From: CAYQQU01 sp964419545
GTDB taxonomy: Bacteria; Bacteroidota; Bacteroidia; Chitinophagales; Saprospiraceae
Assembly: GCA_964419545.1 (NCBI GenBank)
Contig: CAYQQU010000091.1
Location: 1 to 19,187 of the forward strand
DNA length: 19,187 nucleotides
Reading direction: 5' to 3'
The notes below the pieces were generated by a model that was not told the origin of the DNA, did no database searches, and was given only the letters and a program-made list of their open reading frames with translations. Made by a program: the position numbers and the translations under genes. How positions within the stretch are numbered: the stretch's first letter is position 1; the number at the start of each line of letters is the position of its first letter. Shown here piece by piece: positions 7,381 to 15,257 of the stretch.

Positions 7381-8733
7381 TTAGTTGAATTTGCGTTTAA
7401 AAAACCAAGTGTTATCGTTCAAGGTGAAACCGAGGGTCATCTGCACATAAGTTTCCTGGATGAACTCGCTGATCCCGAACCGCCCTGCTTCGACTGCAAA
7501 ATTAATAAATGATGTTTGTTGTCGCGTCAGGATAATGGGAAGACCTACGCCCAGCGTCAGTCCGTATTCCTGTAGCTGGGAATTTCCGATCTGCCGGGGG
7601 TCGGCGCCGGCGAAGGCGCCGAATCGGTAGCGGACTTTTTCCAGGTAGTTGTTGTACGATTGAAAATCCGGAATATATTCCAGGCCCGCGGCCAGCCGCC
7701 AGGCGTCCCTCAGGTTTTCCGGCTTGGCCTCGTTCTCGTATTGGCTCCACTGGGCCAGCGAAAAGTCGAGCCCCACGCGCAGGCGGTTGGCTTCCTGGTA
7801 CATAAGGCCGAGGGTGAACTCGGGGGGCAGCGTGCCGCTCCGGCGCACATTGTCTTCGTAAGCCACCGTGTCGATCACGGCCAGCGGCAGGTCGTTGCGC
7901 TGGTAGAAAAGGCTGGATCGCGTGTTGAAGGAATTGGCGGTATTGCCGTATACTCCGAAAATGAGGCTTTTGCCCGAGGCGACCCGGTCGCCTTCTTTAT
8001 TTGTCTTTTTAAAATCGAGGCGGTACTGCAGGCCGGCGCTCCAGACGAGGCCGCTATAGCTCACCTCGTCGAGGAACTCGGTCGCCCAGGCGCGGCTGAG
8101 GCTGTCGAATTCGACCCGCGTATTGGAGCTGATCTTTCCGAAGAGGTAACCCAGGCGGACGCCGCCGGACAGCTCTTTGTAGCGCATGGCGGTCGACCAG
8201 TTGACCTCGTACAGCCCGCCCTGGCCTTTGAAGCGGTTGGTGTTGGTGCCGGTTTCGCCGTCTTCGTTCACCAGGGTCGATTCGATATTGTAGCCGACCA
8301 GGGTTTTCGGTTGCAGGGCGAACATCATGCCCAGGCCCACGGGGGCAGTGCGTCGGTCGAGGACTTTGTTGATCGGGTTGATCAGCGGAAAGCCCAGGGC
8401 CAGGTAATTCAGGTTGCCGGTCCAGACGCCGGTAGACTGTCCGTCTTCTTCCAGCGCTGCGTAGCGGCTGTAGAGCCCGACTTCGAAAGCGGTGGCCTGC
8501 AGGCGGGCCAGCGAGGCCGGGTTGAGGGTATTGAGGTGGAACGGATCACTGAAAGCGGCGCCGATGCCCGCCATGCCGGCCTGCGCCGCAAAGTACTGAT
8601 CGAGCGCATCTCCCAATCCCAATCGCGAGTAAGGCGAATTGGTTTTCGGTAGTATTTCCGCGTCCTGCGCCCATACCGAAGATAAACCGACCAGCAACAG
8701 GGCCACCACAATACTACTTCGCAAGCTCCACAT
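7381..8733 (-). CDS. Outer-membrane beta-barrel protein
   Basis: This is a 450-residue exported protein with a signal peptide ending near SVWAQ (residue 22). Its mature start SPYSRLGLGD, followed by G-rich sequence and LNTLNPASLARL, is a motif I know from Bacteroidota outer-membrane proteins of the FadL/OmpP1-like class. The rest alternates short amphipathic beta-strands and turns, for example GGVRLGYLFGKI, SLIFGVYGNTANSF and EFTLGLMYQEANRLRVGLDFSLAQW, as expected of a 14-strand-type barrel. The substrate is unknown; FadL relatives take up hydrophobic compounds. The ATG lies inside the 3' end of coaX (20-nt overlap), suggesting translational coupling. The stop is 2 nt from the next TPR gene. 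coaX followed by such a barrel and a TPR gene is an order I recall from other Bacteroidota. Confidence 0.85.
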   Translation of the reverse strand: MWSLRSSIVVALLLVGLSSVWAQDAEILPKTNSPYSRLGLGDALDQYFAAQAGMAGIGAAFSDPFHLNTLNPASLARLQATAFEVGLYSRYAALEEDGQSTGVWTGNLNYLALGFPLINPINKVLDRRTAPVGLGMMFALQPKTLVGYNIESTLVNEDGETGTNTNRFKGQGGLYEVNWSTAMRYKELSGGVRLGYLFGKISSNTRVEFDSLSRAWATEFLDEVSYSGLVWSAGLQYRLDFKKTNKEGDRVASGKSLIFGVYGNTANSFNTRSSLFYQRNDLPLAVIDTVAYEDNVRRSGTLPPEFTLGLMYQEANRLRVGLDFSLAQWSQYENEAKPENLRDAWRLAAGLEYIPDFQSYNNYLEKVRYRFGAFAGADPRQIGNSQLQEYGLTLGVGLPIILTRQQTSFINFAVEAGRFGISEFIQETYVQMTLGFTLNDNTWFFKRKFN

Positions 8734-9448
8734 TATAGTTCAGAATTTTATTCAGCCCGAAAAGGACCAAATCGGAATTTACAAATATCTTGCTTTTCAG
8801 TTTTTTTCCAAAAAAATCGGCGTCGCCGCCAGTTAACACAACGCGCAAGTCCGGAAATTGCTGCCGGCAATGCGCAATGAAAGCCCCGGCTTCCCATCCC
8901 GCGCCTTCCTGTGCGCCGTTGCGCATGGCCGCCTCCGTCGATTTGCCCAGCCAGCCGGAGGTCGGGCCGGGCTCCAGCAGCGGCAGGTTGGCCGTGAAAG
9001 CGTGCATGGCCCGCAGCCGCATGGCCACGCCCGGTGCGATGTTCCCGCCCAGGTAGGCGCCGTCTTTGCGCAACAGGTCGTAGGTGATGCAGGTGCCGGC
9101 GTCGATGACCAGGCAATGCTCGCCCGGAAACAGCGCGTAAGCGCCGGCGACCGCCGCCAGCCGGTCGCGCCCCAGCGTCCCGGGCGTTTCGTATTGGTTG
9201 TCAATGGGCAGAGGTGTGCTAGCGTCGAGTTCTGTCACCCGGTACGCACGGCGCAGCCGCGACACCATTTCGGCATCCAACGGATTAGCTACATTGGATA
9301 AGATGATGTTTTCAATCCGGTGGTTGGTTGCCAGGGTCAACAATTCTTCGATCGCGAGTGTGGGTAGGGTGCTGCGATAGATGAGTTCATCTTGCTTAAA
9401 AACGCCCAACTTGATGCGCGTATTGCCGATGTCAACTGCCAGGTTCAA
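8714..9448 (-). CDS. coaX: Type III pantothenate kinase
   Basis: CoaX phosphorylates pantothenate, the first step of CoA synthesis, in the cytoplasm. The 244-residue protein has the ASKHA-fold phosphate-binding motif DIGNTRIK at residues 6..13. It also has YETPGTLGRDR at 86..96, the second phosphate motif IDAGTC at 115..120 (Cys where Ala is commoner), GGNIAPGVAMR at 134..144 and TGGDA near 206. These together identify type III rather than CoaA. The start codon is TTG at 9446..9448. No in-frame ATG lies between it and the preceding stop, and the conserved DxGNT begins only five residues later. Its 3' end overlaps the barrel gene by 20 nt, and purH ends 73 nt upstream. Confidence 0.95.
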   Translation of the reverse strand: MNLAVDIGNTRIKLGVFKQDELIYRSTLPTLAIEELLTLATNHRIENIILSNVANPLDAEMVSRLRRAYRVTELDASTPLPIDNQYETPGTLGRDRLAAVAGAYALFPGEHCLVIDAGTCITYDLLRKDGAYLGGNIAPGVAMRLRAMHAFTANLPLLEPGPTSGWLGKSTEAAMRNGAQEGAGWEAGAFIAHCRQQFPDLRVVLTGGDADFFGKKLKSKIFVNSDLVLFGLNKILNYNVELAK

Positions 9449-9474
9449 TCGCCGGTGGTTTATTTATTTAGATG

Positions 9475-9482
9475 CAAAGGAA
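9475..9482 (-). promoter_or_regulatory. Candidate -7 element before coaX
   Basis: On the minus strand TTCCTTTG (complement of 9475..9482) is one base from TAnnTTTG and lies 26 nt before the TTG start of coaX, in the 73-nt gap after purH. No clear -33 element was found. It would let the coaX operon be transcribed apart from purH. Confidence 0.2.
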
Positions 9483-9521
9483 AGGGCTTGGTTTCTTATC
9501 CTTTTGTTAAGATGTTGTTAA

Positions 9522-11048
9522 TCAATGCTTAAAGTGGCGCGTACCGGTCATCGCCATCGCCATGCCGTGGGCGTCGCAGAAGTCGATGCTGTCCTGGTCC
9601 TTGATAGAGCCTCCCGGCTGGATCACGGCGGTGACGCCGGCTTCGTGGGCGATCTCCACGCTGTCGGCGAAGGGGAAGAACGCATCGGAAGCCATTACGG
9701 CGCCGGCCGGATCGAAGCCGAAGTGGCGGGCCTTGGCGATGGCCTGCCGCAGGGCGTCCACCCGCGAGGTCTGCCCGCAGCCCATGCCGATGAGTTGCCG
9801 GTTCTTGGCCAGCACGATGGTGTTCGACTTGAGGTGTTTGACGCATTTGTTGGCGAAGAGCAGGTCGGCTATTTCCGCTTCCGTCGGCGCGCGCTTCGTG
9901 GCCGTTTTCAGGTCTTCCCCGGTTTCGGTCTTCAGGTCGGCGTCCTGTTCGATCACCCCGTTCAGAAGGCTTTTGAACAGGCGGATGTGCATATAATAGT
10001 CCCGTATCCGCAGCAGGATGCGCTTTTTCTTTTTGGCGAGGAGCTCCAGCGCGTCTGCTTCGAAGTCGGGTGCGATGAGCACTTCGTAGAATATCTGGTC
10101 GATCGCCTCGGCCGTAGTCCGGTCTACCGGAACATTGCAGATGAGGATACCGCCGAAGGCCGAAACCGGATCGCCGGCGAGGGCGTCGGCCCAGGCTTCC
10201 GGCAGGGTCGGCCGTACGGCCACGCCGCAGGCATTGGTGTGCTTGAGGATGGCGACGGCCGGGTCACCCGAGCGAAACTCATTCATTATGCCCACCGCTG
10301 CGTCGATATCGACGAGGTTGTTGTAGGACAATTCCTTGCCGCCCAGTTTTTCGAACATCTGGTCGAGGTCGCCGAAAAAGACGCCCCGCTGGTGGGGGTT
10401 CTCCCCGTAGCGCAATTCCTGGTGGTGGAGGATGCTGTATTTGAAGACGCGTTCTTCGGCGCCGCGGTCGAAGAACTGGAAAATGGCGGTATCGTAGTGC
10501 GAGGAGACCATGAAGGCCTGGCGGGCCAGCTTTTTCCGGTCCGTCAGGTTGGTGACGCCGTCCTTCCTGCGCAGCAGGTCCAGCAGATCGCCGTATTGTT
10601 GCTGCGACGGGATCACCACGACGTCCCGGTAGTTTTTGGCCGCTGCGCGGATGAGGGCGATGCCGCCGATATCGATCTTTTCGATGATGGCGCGCTCCTC
10701 GTCCGTTTCGGCGAGGGTGGCCTCAAAAGGGTAGAGGTCGACGATCACCAGGTCGATCTCCGGGATCTCGTACCGGCCCAGCTGTTGCTGGTGAGCCGCT
10801 TCGCGACGGGCGAGTATCCCACCGAAAACTTTGGGGTGGAGCGTCTTTACGCGTCCGTCGAGGATGGAAGGGTAGGAGGTGAGGCTTTCGACGGAAGTCA
10901 CCTCCAGCCCGAGGCTCTCGATGTGGGCCTGCGTGCCGCCGGTGGAGTAGAGCCGGACCCCCAGGCGGTCCAGTTCGCGCAGGATAGGTTCCAGTCCTGC
11001 TTTGTGGTAGACGGAGATCAGGGCCGATTTGATTTTCTTTTCATGCAT
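9522..11048 (-). CDS. purH: Bifunctional AICAR formyltransferase/IMP cyclohydrolase
   Basis: PurH carries out the last two steps of de novo IMP synthesis, formylation of AICAR by 10-formyl-THF and ring closure, in the cytoplasm. The 508-residue length is near the usual 510..530. The N-terminal MGS-like cyclohydrolase domain (about 1..190) contains ALISVYHKAG, STGGTQ at 35..40 and ILDGRVKTLHP at 62..72. The formyltransferase domain contains LRYGENPHQ at 212..220, the catalytic lysine-histidine pair in AILKHTNACG (K269, H270), and SDAFFPFADSVE and QPGGSIKDQDSI near the C-terminus. The second ATG-like triplet just inside is not in frame, and ATG at 11048 gives the family's usual short leader. 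A good Bacteroidota promoter lies at 11072..11101. The gene appears monocistronic or weakly linked to coaX. Confidence 0.97.
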   Translation of the reverse strand: MHEKKIKSALISVYHKAGLEPILRELDRLGVRLYSTGGTQAHIESLGLEVTSVESLTSYPSILDGRVKTLHPKVFGGILARREAAHQQQLGRYEIPEIDLVIVDLYPFEATLAETDEERAIIEKIDIGGIALIRAAAKNYRDVVVIPSQQQYGDLLDLLRRKDGVTNLTDRKKLARQAFMVSSHYDTAIFQFFDRGAEERVFKYSILHHQELRYGENPHQRGVFFGDLDQMFEKLGGKELSYNNLVDIDAAVGIMNEFRSGDPAVAILKHTNACGVAVRPTLPEAWADALAGDPVSAFGGILICNVPVDRTTAEAIDQIFYEVLIAPDFEADALELLAKKKKRILLRIRDYYMHIRLFKSLLNGVIEQDADLKTETGEDLKTATKRAPTEAEIADLLFANKCVKHLKSNTIVLAKNRQLIGMGCGQTSRVDALRQAIAKARHFGFDPAGAVMASDAFFPFADSVEIAHEAGVTAVIQPGGSIKDQDSIDFCDAHGMAMAMTGTRHFKH

Positions 11049-11071
11049 GCGCCGAGAAATTATAAGATGTG

Positions 11072-11101
11072 CAAAAGTAAGGAAAGTGGCGGTATTTCAA
11101 T
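11072..11101 (-). promoter_or_regulatory. Promoter of purH (Bacteroidota type)
   Basis: On the minus strand TACTTTTG (complement of 11072..11079) fits the -7 consensus TAnnTTTG exactly, and ATTG (complement of 11098..11101) lies 18 nt upstream as a -33 element. The start codon is 23 nt downstream of the -7 box. Confidence 0.5.
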
Positions 11102-11108
11102 AACAAAG

Positions 11109-11280
11109 CGGTAATGCGTACAGGGCAATCGCATTTAAAAGGTGCTACCTCTCCATTGCCATAAAATTTACATGGAACGGAAGGAAAAATCCTCGTTCTT
11201 CCTTTAGCATCGAGGTAAAAACGAGGATTTTTCCTATTTTTTCGAGAGCCAAAAATTAAATGCGATTGCTCGGTAATGCG
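11109..11280. repeat. Nested inverted-repeat element with 10-bp direct flanks
   Basis: The outer inverted repeat GCAATCGCATTTAA (11125..11138 and complement at 11256..11269) encloses a perfect 15-bp stem: GGAAAAATCCTCGTT at 11183..11197 with its complement at 11220..11234. The whole is flanked by the direct repeat CGGTAATGCG at 11109..11118 and 11271..11280, which could be a target-site duplication. The inner stem may also stop transcription from the channel gene (minus), although the T run TATTTTTT follows it on the plus strand, where no gene ends. It fills most of the 312-nt gap between purH and the channel gene. The remainder of that gap (11281..11360) shows nothing recognisable. Confidence 0.6.
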
Positions 11281-11360
11281 CAGAAAAGGCCTACGCCTAG
11301 TGGCGTGGCGCAGTATACATACAGCAGCGGATTAGAGGAAGGAGCTGCTACCGAAGCTCG

Positions 11361-12452
11361 TCAGACTCTTGCCTCCTTGCCATTATTTTCGTTATCCCTT
11401 ATCAGCCGTGCTTCCGGCACTTCCACCCGCGTACGAGGCAGGTATTGCGGATAGTTTTGCTGGACGAAGGTAATCAGCTGTTCGCGTACGTGGCAGCGCA
11501 GGTCCCATACTTCGCTGGCGTTGCGGCCGCTGACGAGGGCGCGCAGTTCCAGGGTGTCGGCTTTGGCGTCGGTGACGACGATCTGGTTGACGCGGCGGTC
11601 CCATAGGGGATGGTTTTCCAGTACTTCGGTCAGTTTCTCCCGCAGGGCGGCGATGGGCAGGCCGTAATCGGTGTACAGGTATACCGTGCCGAGCAGCTCG
11701 GCGCTCTGGCGCGTCCAGTTCTGGAAGGGTTTTTCGATGAAGTAGGTGATAGGGAGTACGATGCGTCGCTGGTCCCATACGCGGACCACCACGTAGGTGA
11801 GGGTGATCTCTTCGACGCGTCCGAAGTCGCCTTCCACGATCACCACGTCGTCCATGCGGATAGGTTGGGTAAAGGCGATCTGAAAGCCGGCCAGCAGGTT
11901 GGCGATGGATTTCTGGGCTGCAAAACCGACAATGATACCGGCCACGCCGGCGGAGGTGAGCAGGCCGGCGCCGAGTTCGCGCACGCCGTCAAACTGGAGG
12001 AGGATAAAAGCGATGGCGAGAAAAATGACGAGGATGGCCGTCACCCGTTTAATGTACTGCAGCTGCGTCAGCACCTTGCGCTCGGCGAGGTTGTTGTCGC
12101 CGTCGGATTGAAAGCGTTCGCGCACCATATCGCCGACCACATCCGTGAACTGTACGATCAGCCAGGCGCCGAAGAGATAGAGGAGCATCTCGAGCAGGGT
12201 CGCCAGGAAAGCCAGTTCTTCCGGCACCTCCATCCAGCTGAAAGAAATGATACAAATGAGCACCGGCAGGAAAAACATCGCCGGCCGGCGCAAATTGCGG
12301 TCCAGCGACTCCGGCAGCAGGTCCTCGCTCTTGCGCCCGTACCAGGTGAGCAGGCGAAACAACAGGCGAGTCAGAATGACGCCGACCAAAAAGGTGGCGG
12401 CCAGGATACCCAGAAATTTCAGATAGGGTAGATAGGGTTCGAAGTTTTCCAT
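11361..12452 (-). CDS. MscS-family mechanosensitive channel
   Basis: This is a 363-residue inner-membrane channel that probably opens under membrane tension to release solutes on osmotic downshift. Hydrophobic segments lie at about residues 13..35, 57..74, 84..106 and 137..154. They precede the pore helix (GAGLLTSAGVAGIIVGFAAQ, 161..180) and the conserved SIANLLAGFQIAFTQPIRMDD that leads into the beta domain (about 193..245). The RIVLPITYFIEKPFQNWTR segment at 230..248 is the typical end of that domain, and an alpha/beta C-terminal domain follows to about 345. It resembles the small YbdG/MscS-like group more than the MscK type. ATG at 12452 is well placed. It lies 124 nt downstream of tdk and 312 nt upstream of purH. 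No regulatory site is visible. Confidence 0.93.
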   Translation of the reverse strand: MENFEPYLPYLKFLGILAATFLVGVILTRLLFRLLTWYGRKSEDLLPESLDRNLRRPAMFFLPVLICIISFSWMEVPEELAFLATLLEMLLYLFGAWLIVQFTDVVGDMVRERFQSDGDNNLAERKVLTQLQYIKRVTAILVIFLAIAFILLQFDGVRELGAGLLTSAGVAGIIVGFAAQKSIANLLAGFQIAFTQPIRMDDVVIVEGDFGRVEEITLTYVVVRVWDQRRIVLPITYFIEKPFQNWTRQSAELLGTVYLYTDYGLPIAALREKLTEVLENHPLWDRRVNQIVVTDAKADTLELRALVSGRNASEVWDLRCHVREQLITFVQQNYPQYLPRTRVEVPEARLIRDNENNGKEARV

Positions 12453-12576
12453 AGGTGGAGGTTTTGGTTTTTAGCTGATCTTCTGATAAACTGCCGGGTC
12501 GATGAATAGCGTCCGGTCCAGATCCCGTAAGTTATTAGACAGGTTCATTAATAGAAAGCCCGGCCCGGGAAGATGT

Positions 12577-13209
12577 TCACTCGTCGGAGCCGGCCTTTTT
12601 GGCCGCTGCCGGCGGCGTTTCGCGCACTTTCAGGTCGAGGATGTTGCCCATGTGGTAGCAGGTGCGGCAGCGGGGCTCGTAGAGGTTCTTTTCCCCCAAA
12701 AGCACGGTGTCCGATTCGGTGACCAGCCGGTAGGAGTGGGTGGCGAGGTTGCCGCAATGCGAACAAATGGCGTGTACTTTAGTAATATACTCGGCGACGG
12801 CCAGCAGATGGGGCATGGGCCCGAAAGGCTTGCCCCGGAAATCCATATCGAGGCCGGCGACGATGATCCGGATGCCGCGCAGGGCAAGCTGCTGGCAAAC
12901 CTCGGGCAGCGCCTCGTCGAAAAACTGGGCTTCGTCGATGCCTACTACGTTGACGCCTTCCGTCAGCTTGTGCAGGGCGTTGGAGTGATGAATCGGCGTA
13001 GACAGGAGGCTGTTGGCGTCGTGGGAAACCAGCTTTTTGTCGTCGTAGCGCGTATCCAGGGCAGGTTTGAATATTTCTACCCGCTGGTTGGCGAATTTGG
13101 CGCGCTTCAGGCGACGGATCAGCTCTTCCGTTTTACCCGAAAACATCGACCCGCAGATCACTTCGATCCAGCCACTGCGTTGTCCTTTAAAATGCGGTTC
13201 TAAAAACAT
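12577..13209 (-). CDS. tdk: Thymidine kinase (type II)
   Basis: Tdk phosphorylates thymidine with ATP in nucleoside salvage, in the cytoplasm. The 210-residue protein has the P-loop GSMFSGKT at residues 20..27, the Walker-B-like IDEAQFF at 91..97 with catalytic Glu93, and GLDMDFRGKPFGPM at 119..132. Two CxxC pairs (C149/C152 and C181/C184) hold the structural zinc of type II enzymes. The lasso region around YRLVTESDTVLLGE is also present. The start ATG at 13209 leaves a 13-residue leader before GWIEVICG, as in Bacteroidota homologues. It is divergent from the 13397 gene, and the promoters of both lie in the 187-nt gap. The tail is rich in Ala/Lys and unremarkable. Confidence 0.96.
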   Translation of the reverse strand: MFLEPHFKGQRSGWIEVICGSMFSGKTEELIRRLKRAKFANQRVEIFKPALDTRYDDKKLVSHDANSLLSTPIHHSNALHKLTEGVNVVGIDEAQFFDEALPEVCQQLALRGIRIIVAGLDMDFRGKPFGPMPHLLAVAEYITKVHAICSHCGNLATHSYRLVTESDTVLLGEKNLYEPRCRTCYHMGNILDLKVRETPPAAAKKAGSDE

Positions 13210-13236
13210 GGTCTTCGGTTTATCCGGAAAAATCTG

Positions 13237-13244
13237 TAAAAGTA
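13237..13244 (-). promoter_or_regulatory. Candidate -7 element before tdk
   Basis: On the minus strand TACTTTTA (complement of 13237..13244) differs from TAnnTTTG at the last base and is 27 nt before the tdk ATG. No firm -33 element is seen. Confidence 0.25.
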
Positions 13245-13278
13245 AAAATAGAACTTAAGCAGGATTCATCCAACTCCT

Positions 13279-13286
13279 TATATTTG
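13279..13286 (+). promoter_or_regulatory. Candidate -7 element of the 13397 gene
   Basis: TATATTTG matches the Bacteroidota -7 consensus TAnnTTTG exactly. It is followed by CAG and lies 110 nt before the proposed ATG, leaving a leader of about 100 nt. The -33 region has only TTAAG at roughly the right distance. Confidence 0.4.
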
Positions 13287-13396
13287 CAGTATTCGGCGGC
13301 CTCTTTGTAATTAGCTGAATGTCAATTATTTTAAAAAAGCGGTAGAGGTTGCGCCGCATTGCTGATTACCAACAGCGCCAAAAACACGACAACCCG

Positions 13397-14062
13397 ATGG
13401 ATCAAAAGCAAGTGGACGTCCTTTTGGAAAAGATCAATTCGCTCAACAAAAATATACGGATGGGCGACGGACAGGTCTCGGCCATCGAACGCGACCTGAT
13501 GCTCAACTACATCCGGCAGCTTTACGAGCAGTTCCTGTCCGATGGTGTGGAAAATACGCCGCAGCCCGCGCCGCCGGCCCGCCTGCGCAAGGCGCCCCCG
13601 AAAAAGCCGCGCATCATCGAGATCCCGGATTCGCTGAAGGAGCTTCCCAACGAGCCGGTCCGGTCGCCACAACCGGCGCCGCGACCCGAGCCGGAGCCCA
13701 CGCGAAAGCAGACACCGCCGCCACCGCCCCGGTCGAACCCGTCTCCCGCTACGGGCGAGTTCGAGCAGCTCTTCGAGGTGAAACAAGCGCGCGAGTTGTC
13801 CGAAAAGCTGAGCGAACGACCGATCAACGACCTAACCAAAGCCTTCGCCATCAACGACCGGCTGCTCTATACCAACGAACTCTTCACGAAAGATCAGAAC
13901 GAATTCAACGAGACGCTGAAGCTGCTCAACAAATTCGAAAGCCTGGAGGAAGCCAAAAGCCTCTTGATCACGCTGGCCGACCAGCACGACTGGCTGGACG
14001 AGGAGAAACTGGAAACGGCGCGGTCGTTCATCAAAACGGTGCGCCGCCGTTATTCCGGCTGA
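13397..14062 (+). CDS. Conserved protein with proline-rich linker, unknown function
   Basis: This 221-residue cytoplasmic-looking protein has three parts. An N-terminal helical segment (about 1..58, DVLLEKINSLNKNI to IRQLYEQFL) comes first. A long Pro/Arg/Glu-rich linker follows (about 59..133, with runs such as PAPPARLRKAPPKKP and PQPAPRPEPEP). A helical C-terminal domain of about 90 residues completes it (FEQLFEVKQARELSEKL, INDLTKAFAINDRLLYTNELF, FESLEEAKSLLITL, ending in VRRRYSG). I recognise the C-terminal domain as widespread in Bacteroidota but know no function. There is no signal peptide or transmembrane segment. ATG at 13397 is preferred to a TTG at 13349 because the helix begins there. 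It is divergent from tdk and 173 nt before pfkA. Linker plus two helical ends suggests a scaffold or adaptor, which is only a guess. Confidence 0.85.
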   Translation: MDQKQVDVLLEKINSLNKNIRMGDGQVSAIERDLMLNYIRQLYEQFLSDGVENTPQPAPPARLRKAPPKKPRIIEIPDSLKELPNEPVRSPQPAPRPEPEPTRKQTPPPPPRSNPSPATGEFEQLFEVKQARELSEKLSERPINDLTKAFAINDRLLYTNELFTKDQNEFNETLKLLNKFESLEEAKSLLITLADQHDWLDEEKLETARSFIKTVRRRYSG

Positions 14063-14235
14063 GCAAATGGGCAAGAAAATACTGCCGTATCGCTCGCAGG
14101 GAGCGGAGGATGCCGCTACCCTCACGGCAATGCGTTTGTCTGTCTGTCCGTATTGAGGTCCGCCCCTCACCGCCGGCAAAAGTTCTTCATCAAGTTCACT
14201 AACCACTCGCTATAAACAACAAAATCAAAGCGTCT

Positions 14236-15207
14236 ATGAAAAAAATAGCCGTCTTCACTTCCGGGGGCGACGCTCCGGGAATGAATGCCTGTATCCGCGC
14301 CGTCGTCCGCACGGCCCTCAACGAGGGTATCGAGGTGGTCGGTATCCGCCGGGGTTACCAGGGGATGATCGACGGAGACTTCTGGGAGATGACCCCCCAC
14401 TCGGTGAGCGGCATCATCCAGCTGGGCGGCACCATCCTGCGATCAGCTCGCTGTGAAGATTTCCGAACGACCGCAGGCCGCAGCCGCGCGTATCAGCAAC
14501 TGCGTCAGGCCGGCATCGAAGGCGTCGTGGCCATCGGCGGCGACGGCACCTTTTCCGGTGCGCAGGTGTTTATGTCCGAGTTTCCCGATATCGCTATTGT
14601 CGGCTGCCCCGGCACGATCGACAACGATCTCTACGGCACCGATTTTACGATCGGCTACGACACCGCCATCAACACCGCAATGAACGCCATCGACAATATC
14701 AAAGATACCGCCAACGCCCACGACCGTCTCTTTTTCGTGGAAGTGATGGGCCGCGACGCCGGCTTCATCGCGCTGTCTTCGGGCATCGCCACCGGCGCCG
14801 AAGCCGTCCTTATTCCGGAGAGCCGCACCGACATCGAAGGCCTGATCCGCACCCTGGAACAAGGAATGAAGAAAAAGAAAAACTCCAGCATCGTGGTCGT
14901 AGCCGAAGGAGATGACGCCGGCGGCGCCTTCGAGATCGTCGATAAGATCAAAGACCGGGTCAACTTCTACGAGATCAAGGTGTCGATTCTCGGCCACGTC
15001 CAGCGGGGCGGCCGGCCGACCTGCATGGATCGCGTGCGCGCCAGCCGGATGGGACTGGAAGCGGTAAAGGCGCTGCTCACCGGCCGCCGCGCCGTGATGA
15101 TCGGCCAGGTGCACCAGGAGATCGTCTATACGCCTTTCGATCAAGCCACAAAACACCACGAAGAACTCAACCCGATCCTGATTGATATGGTTAATATATT
15201 ATCATAG
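14236..15207 (+). CDS. pfkA: ATP-dependent 6-phosphofructokinase
   Basis: PfkA phosphorylates fructose 6-phosphate, the committed step of glycolysis, in the cytoplasm. The 323-residue length matches the bacterial ATP enzyme. GGDAPGMN at residues 10..17 and GGDGT at 101..105 form the nucleotide site. The glycine after GGD, and Gly rather than Lys before TIDND, point to ATP rather than pyrophosphate as donor. TIDND at 127..131 holds the catalytic Asp129, MGRDAGFIAL at 171..180 binds the substrate, and ILGHVQRGG follows near 251. The ATG at 14236 lies 173 nt after the conserved unknown gene. That gap contains two small GC hairpins (14091..14105 and 14111..14129) without T runs. The rhomboid gene begins 50 nt downstream after a hairpin. 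Confidence 0.97.
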   Translation: MKKIAVFTSGGDAPGMNACIRAVVRTALNEGIEVVGIRRGYQGMIDGDFWEMTPHSVSGIIQLGGTILRSARCEDFRTTAGRSRAYQQLRQAGIEGVVAIGGDGTFSGAQVFMSEFPDIAIVGCPGTIDNDLYGTDFTIGYDTAINTAMNAIDNIKDTANAHDRLFFVEVMGRDAGFIALSSGIATGAEAVLIPESRTDIEGLIRTLEQGMKKKKNSSIVVVAEGDDAGGAFEIVDKIKDRVNFYEIKVSILGHVQRGGRPTCMDRVRASRMGLEAVKALLTGRRAVMIGQVHQEIVYTPFDQATKHHEELNPILIDMVNILS

Positions 15208-15218
15208 TTCGGTAATAT

Positions 15219-15244
15219 GGGCTGCTGCCTGCCGGCAGTAGCCC
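15219..15244 (+). terminator. GC-rich hairpin between pfkA and the rhomboid gene
   Basis: GGGCTGCTGCC (15219..15229) pairs with GGCAGTAGCCC (15234..15244), 11 bp with one G-T wobble and a 4-nt loop. The sequence after it (GTAGCTTTTGTTT) has only a short T run and leads straight into the rhomboid ATG at 15258. It could be a weak terminator of pfkA or could hold down expression of the next gene. Confidence 0.4.
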
Positions 15245-15257
15245 GTAGCTTTTGTTT

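Noticed and set aside
9525..11114. Plus-strand open frame of 529 codons opposite purH
   Set aside because: It is the antisense shadow of purH, whose motifs are all on the minus strand. There is no family resemblance in the plus-strand translation.
12541..12576. CCCGGCCCGGG palindrome after tdk as a terminator
   Set aside because: The stem is short and self-overlapping, and the T run on the minus strand is weak (CTTTCTATT), so it was not called.
14091..14129. Two small hairpins before pfkA as terminator or riboswitch
   Set aside because: The arms are only 5 bp, no T run follows, and no known riboswitch pattern is seen.
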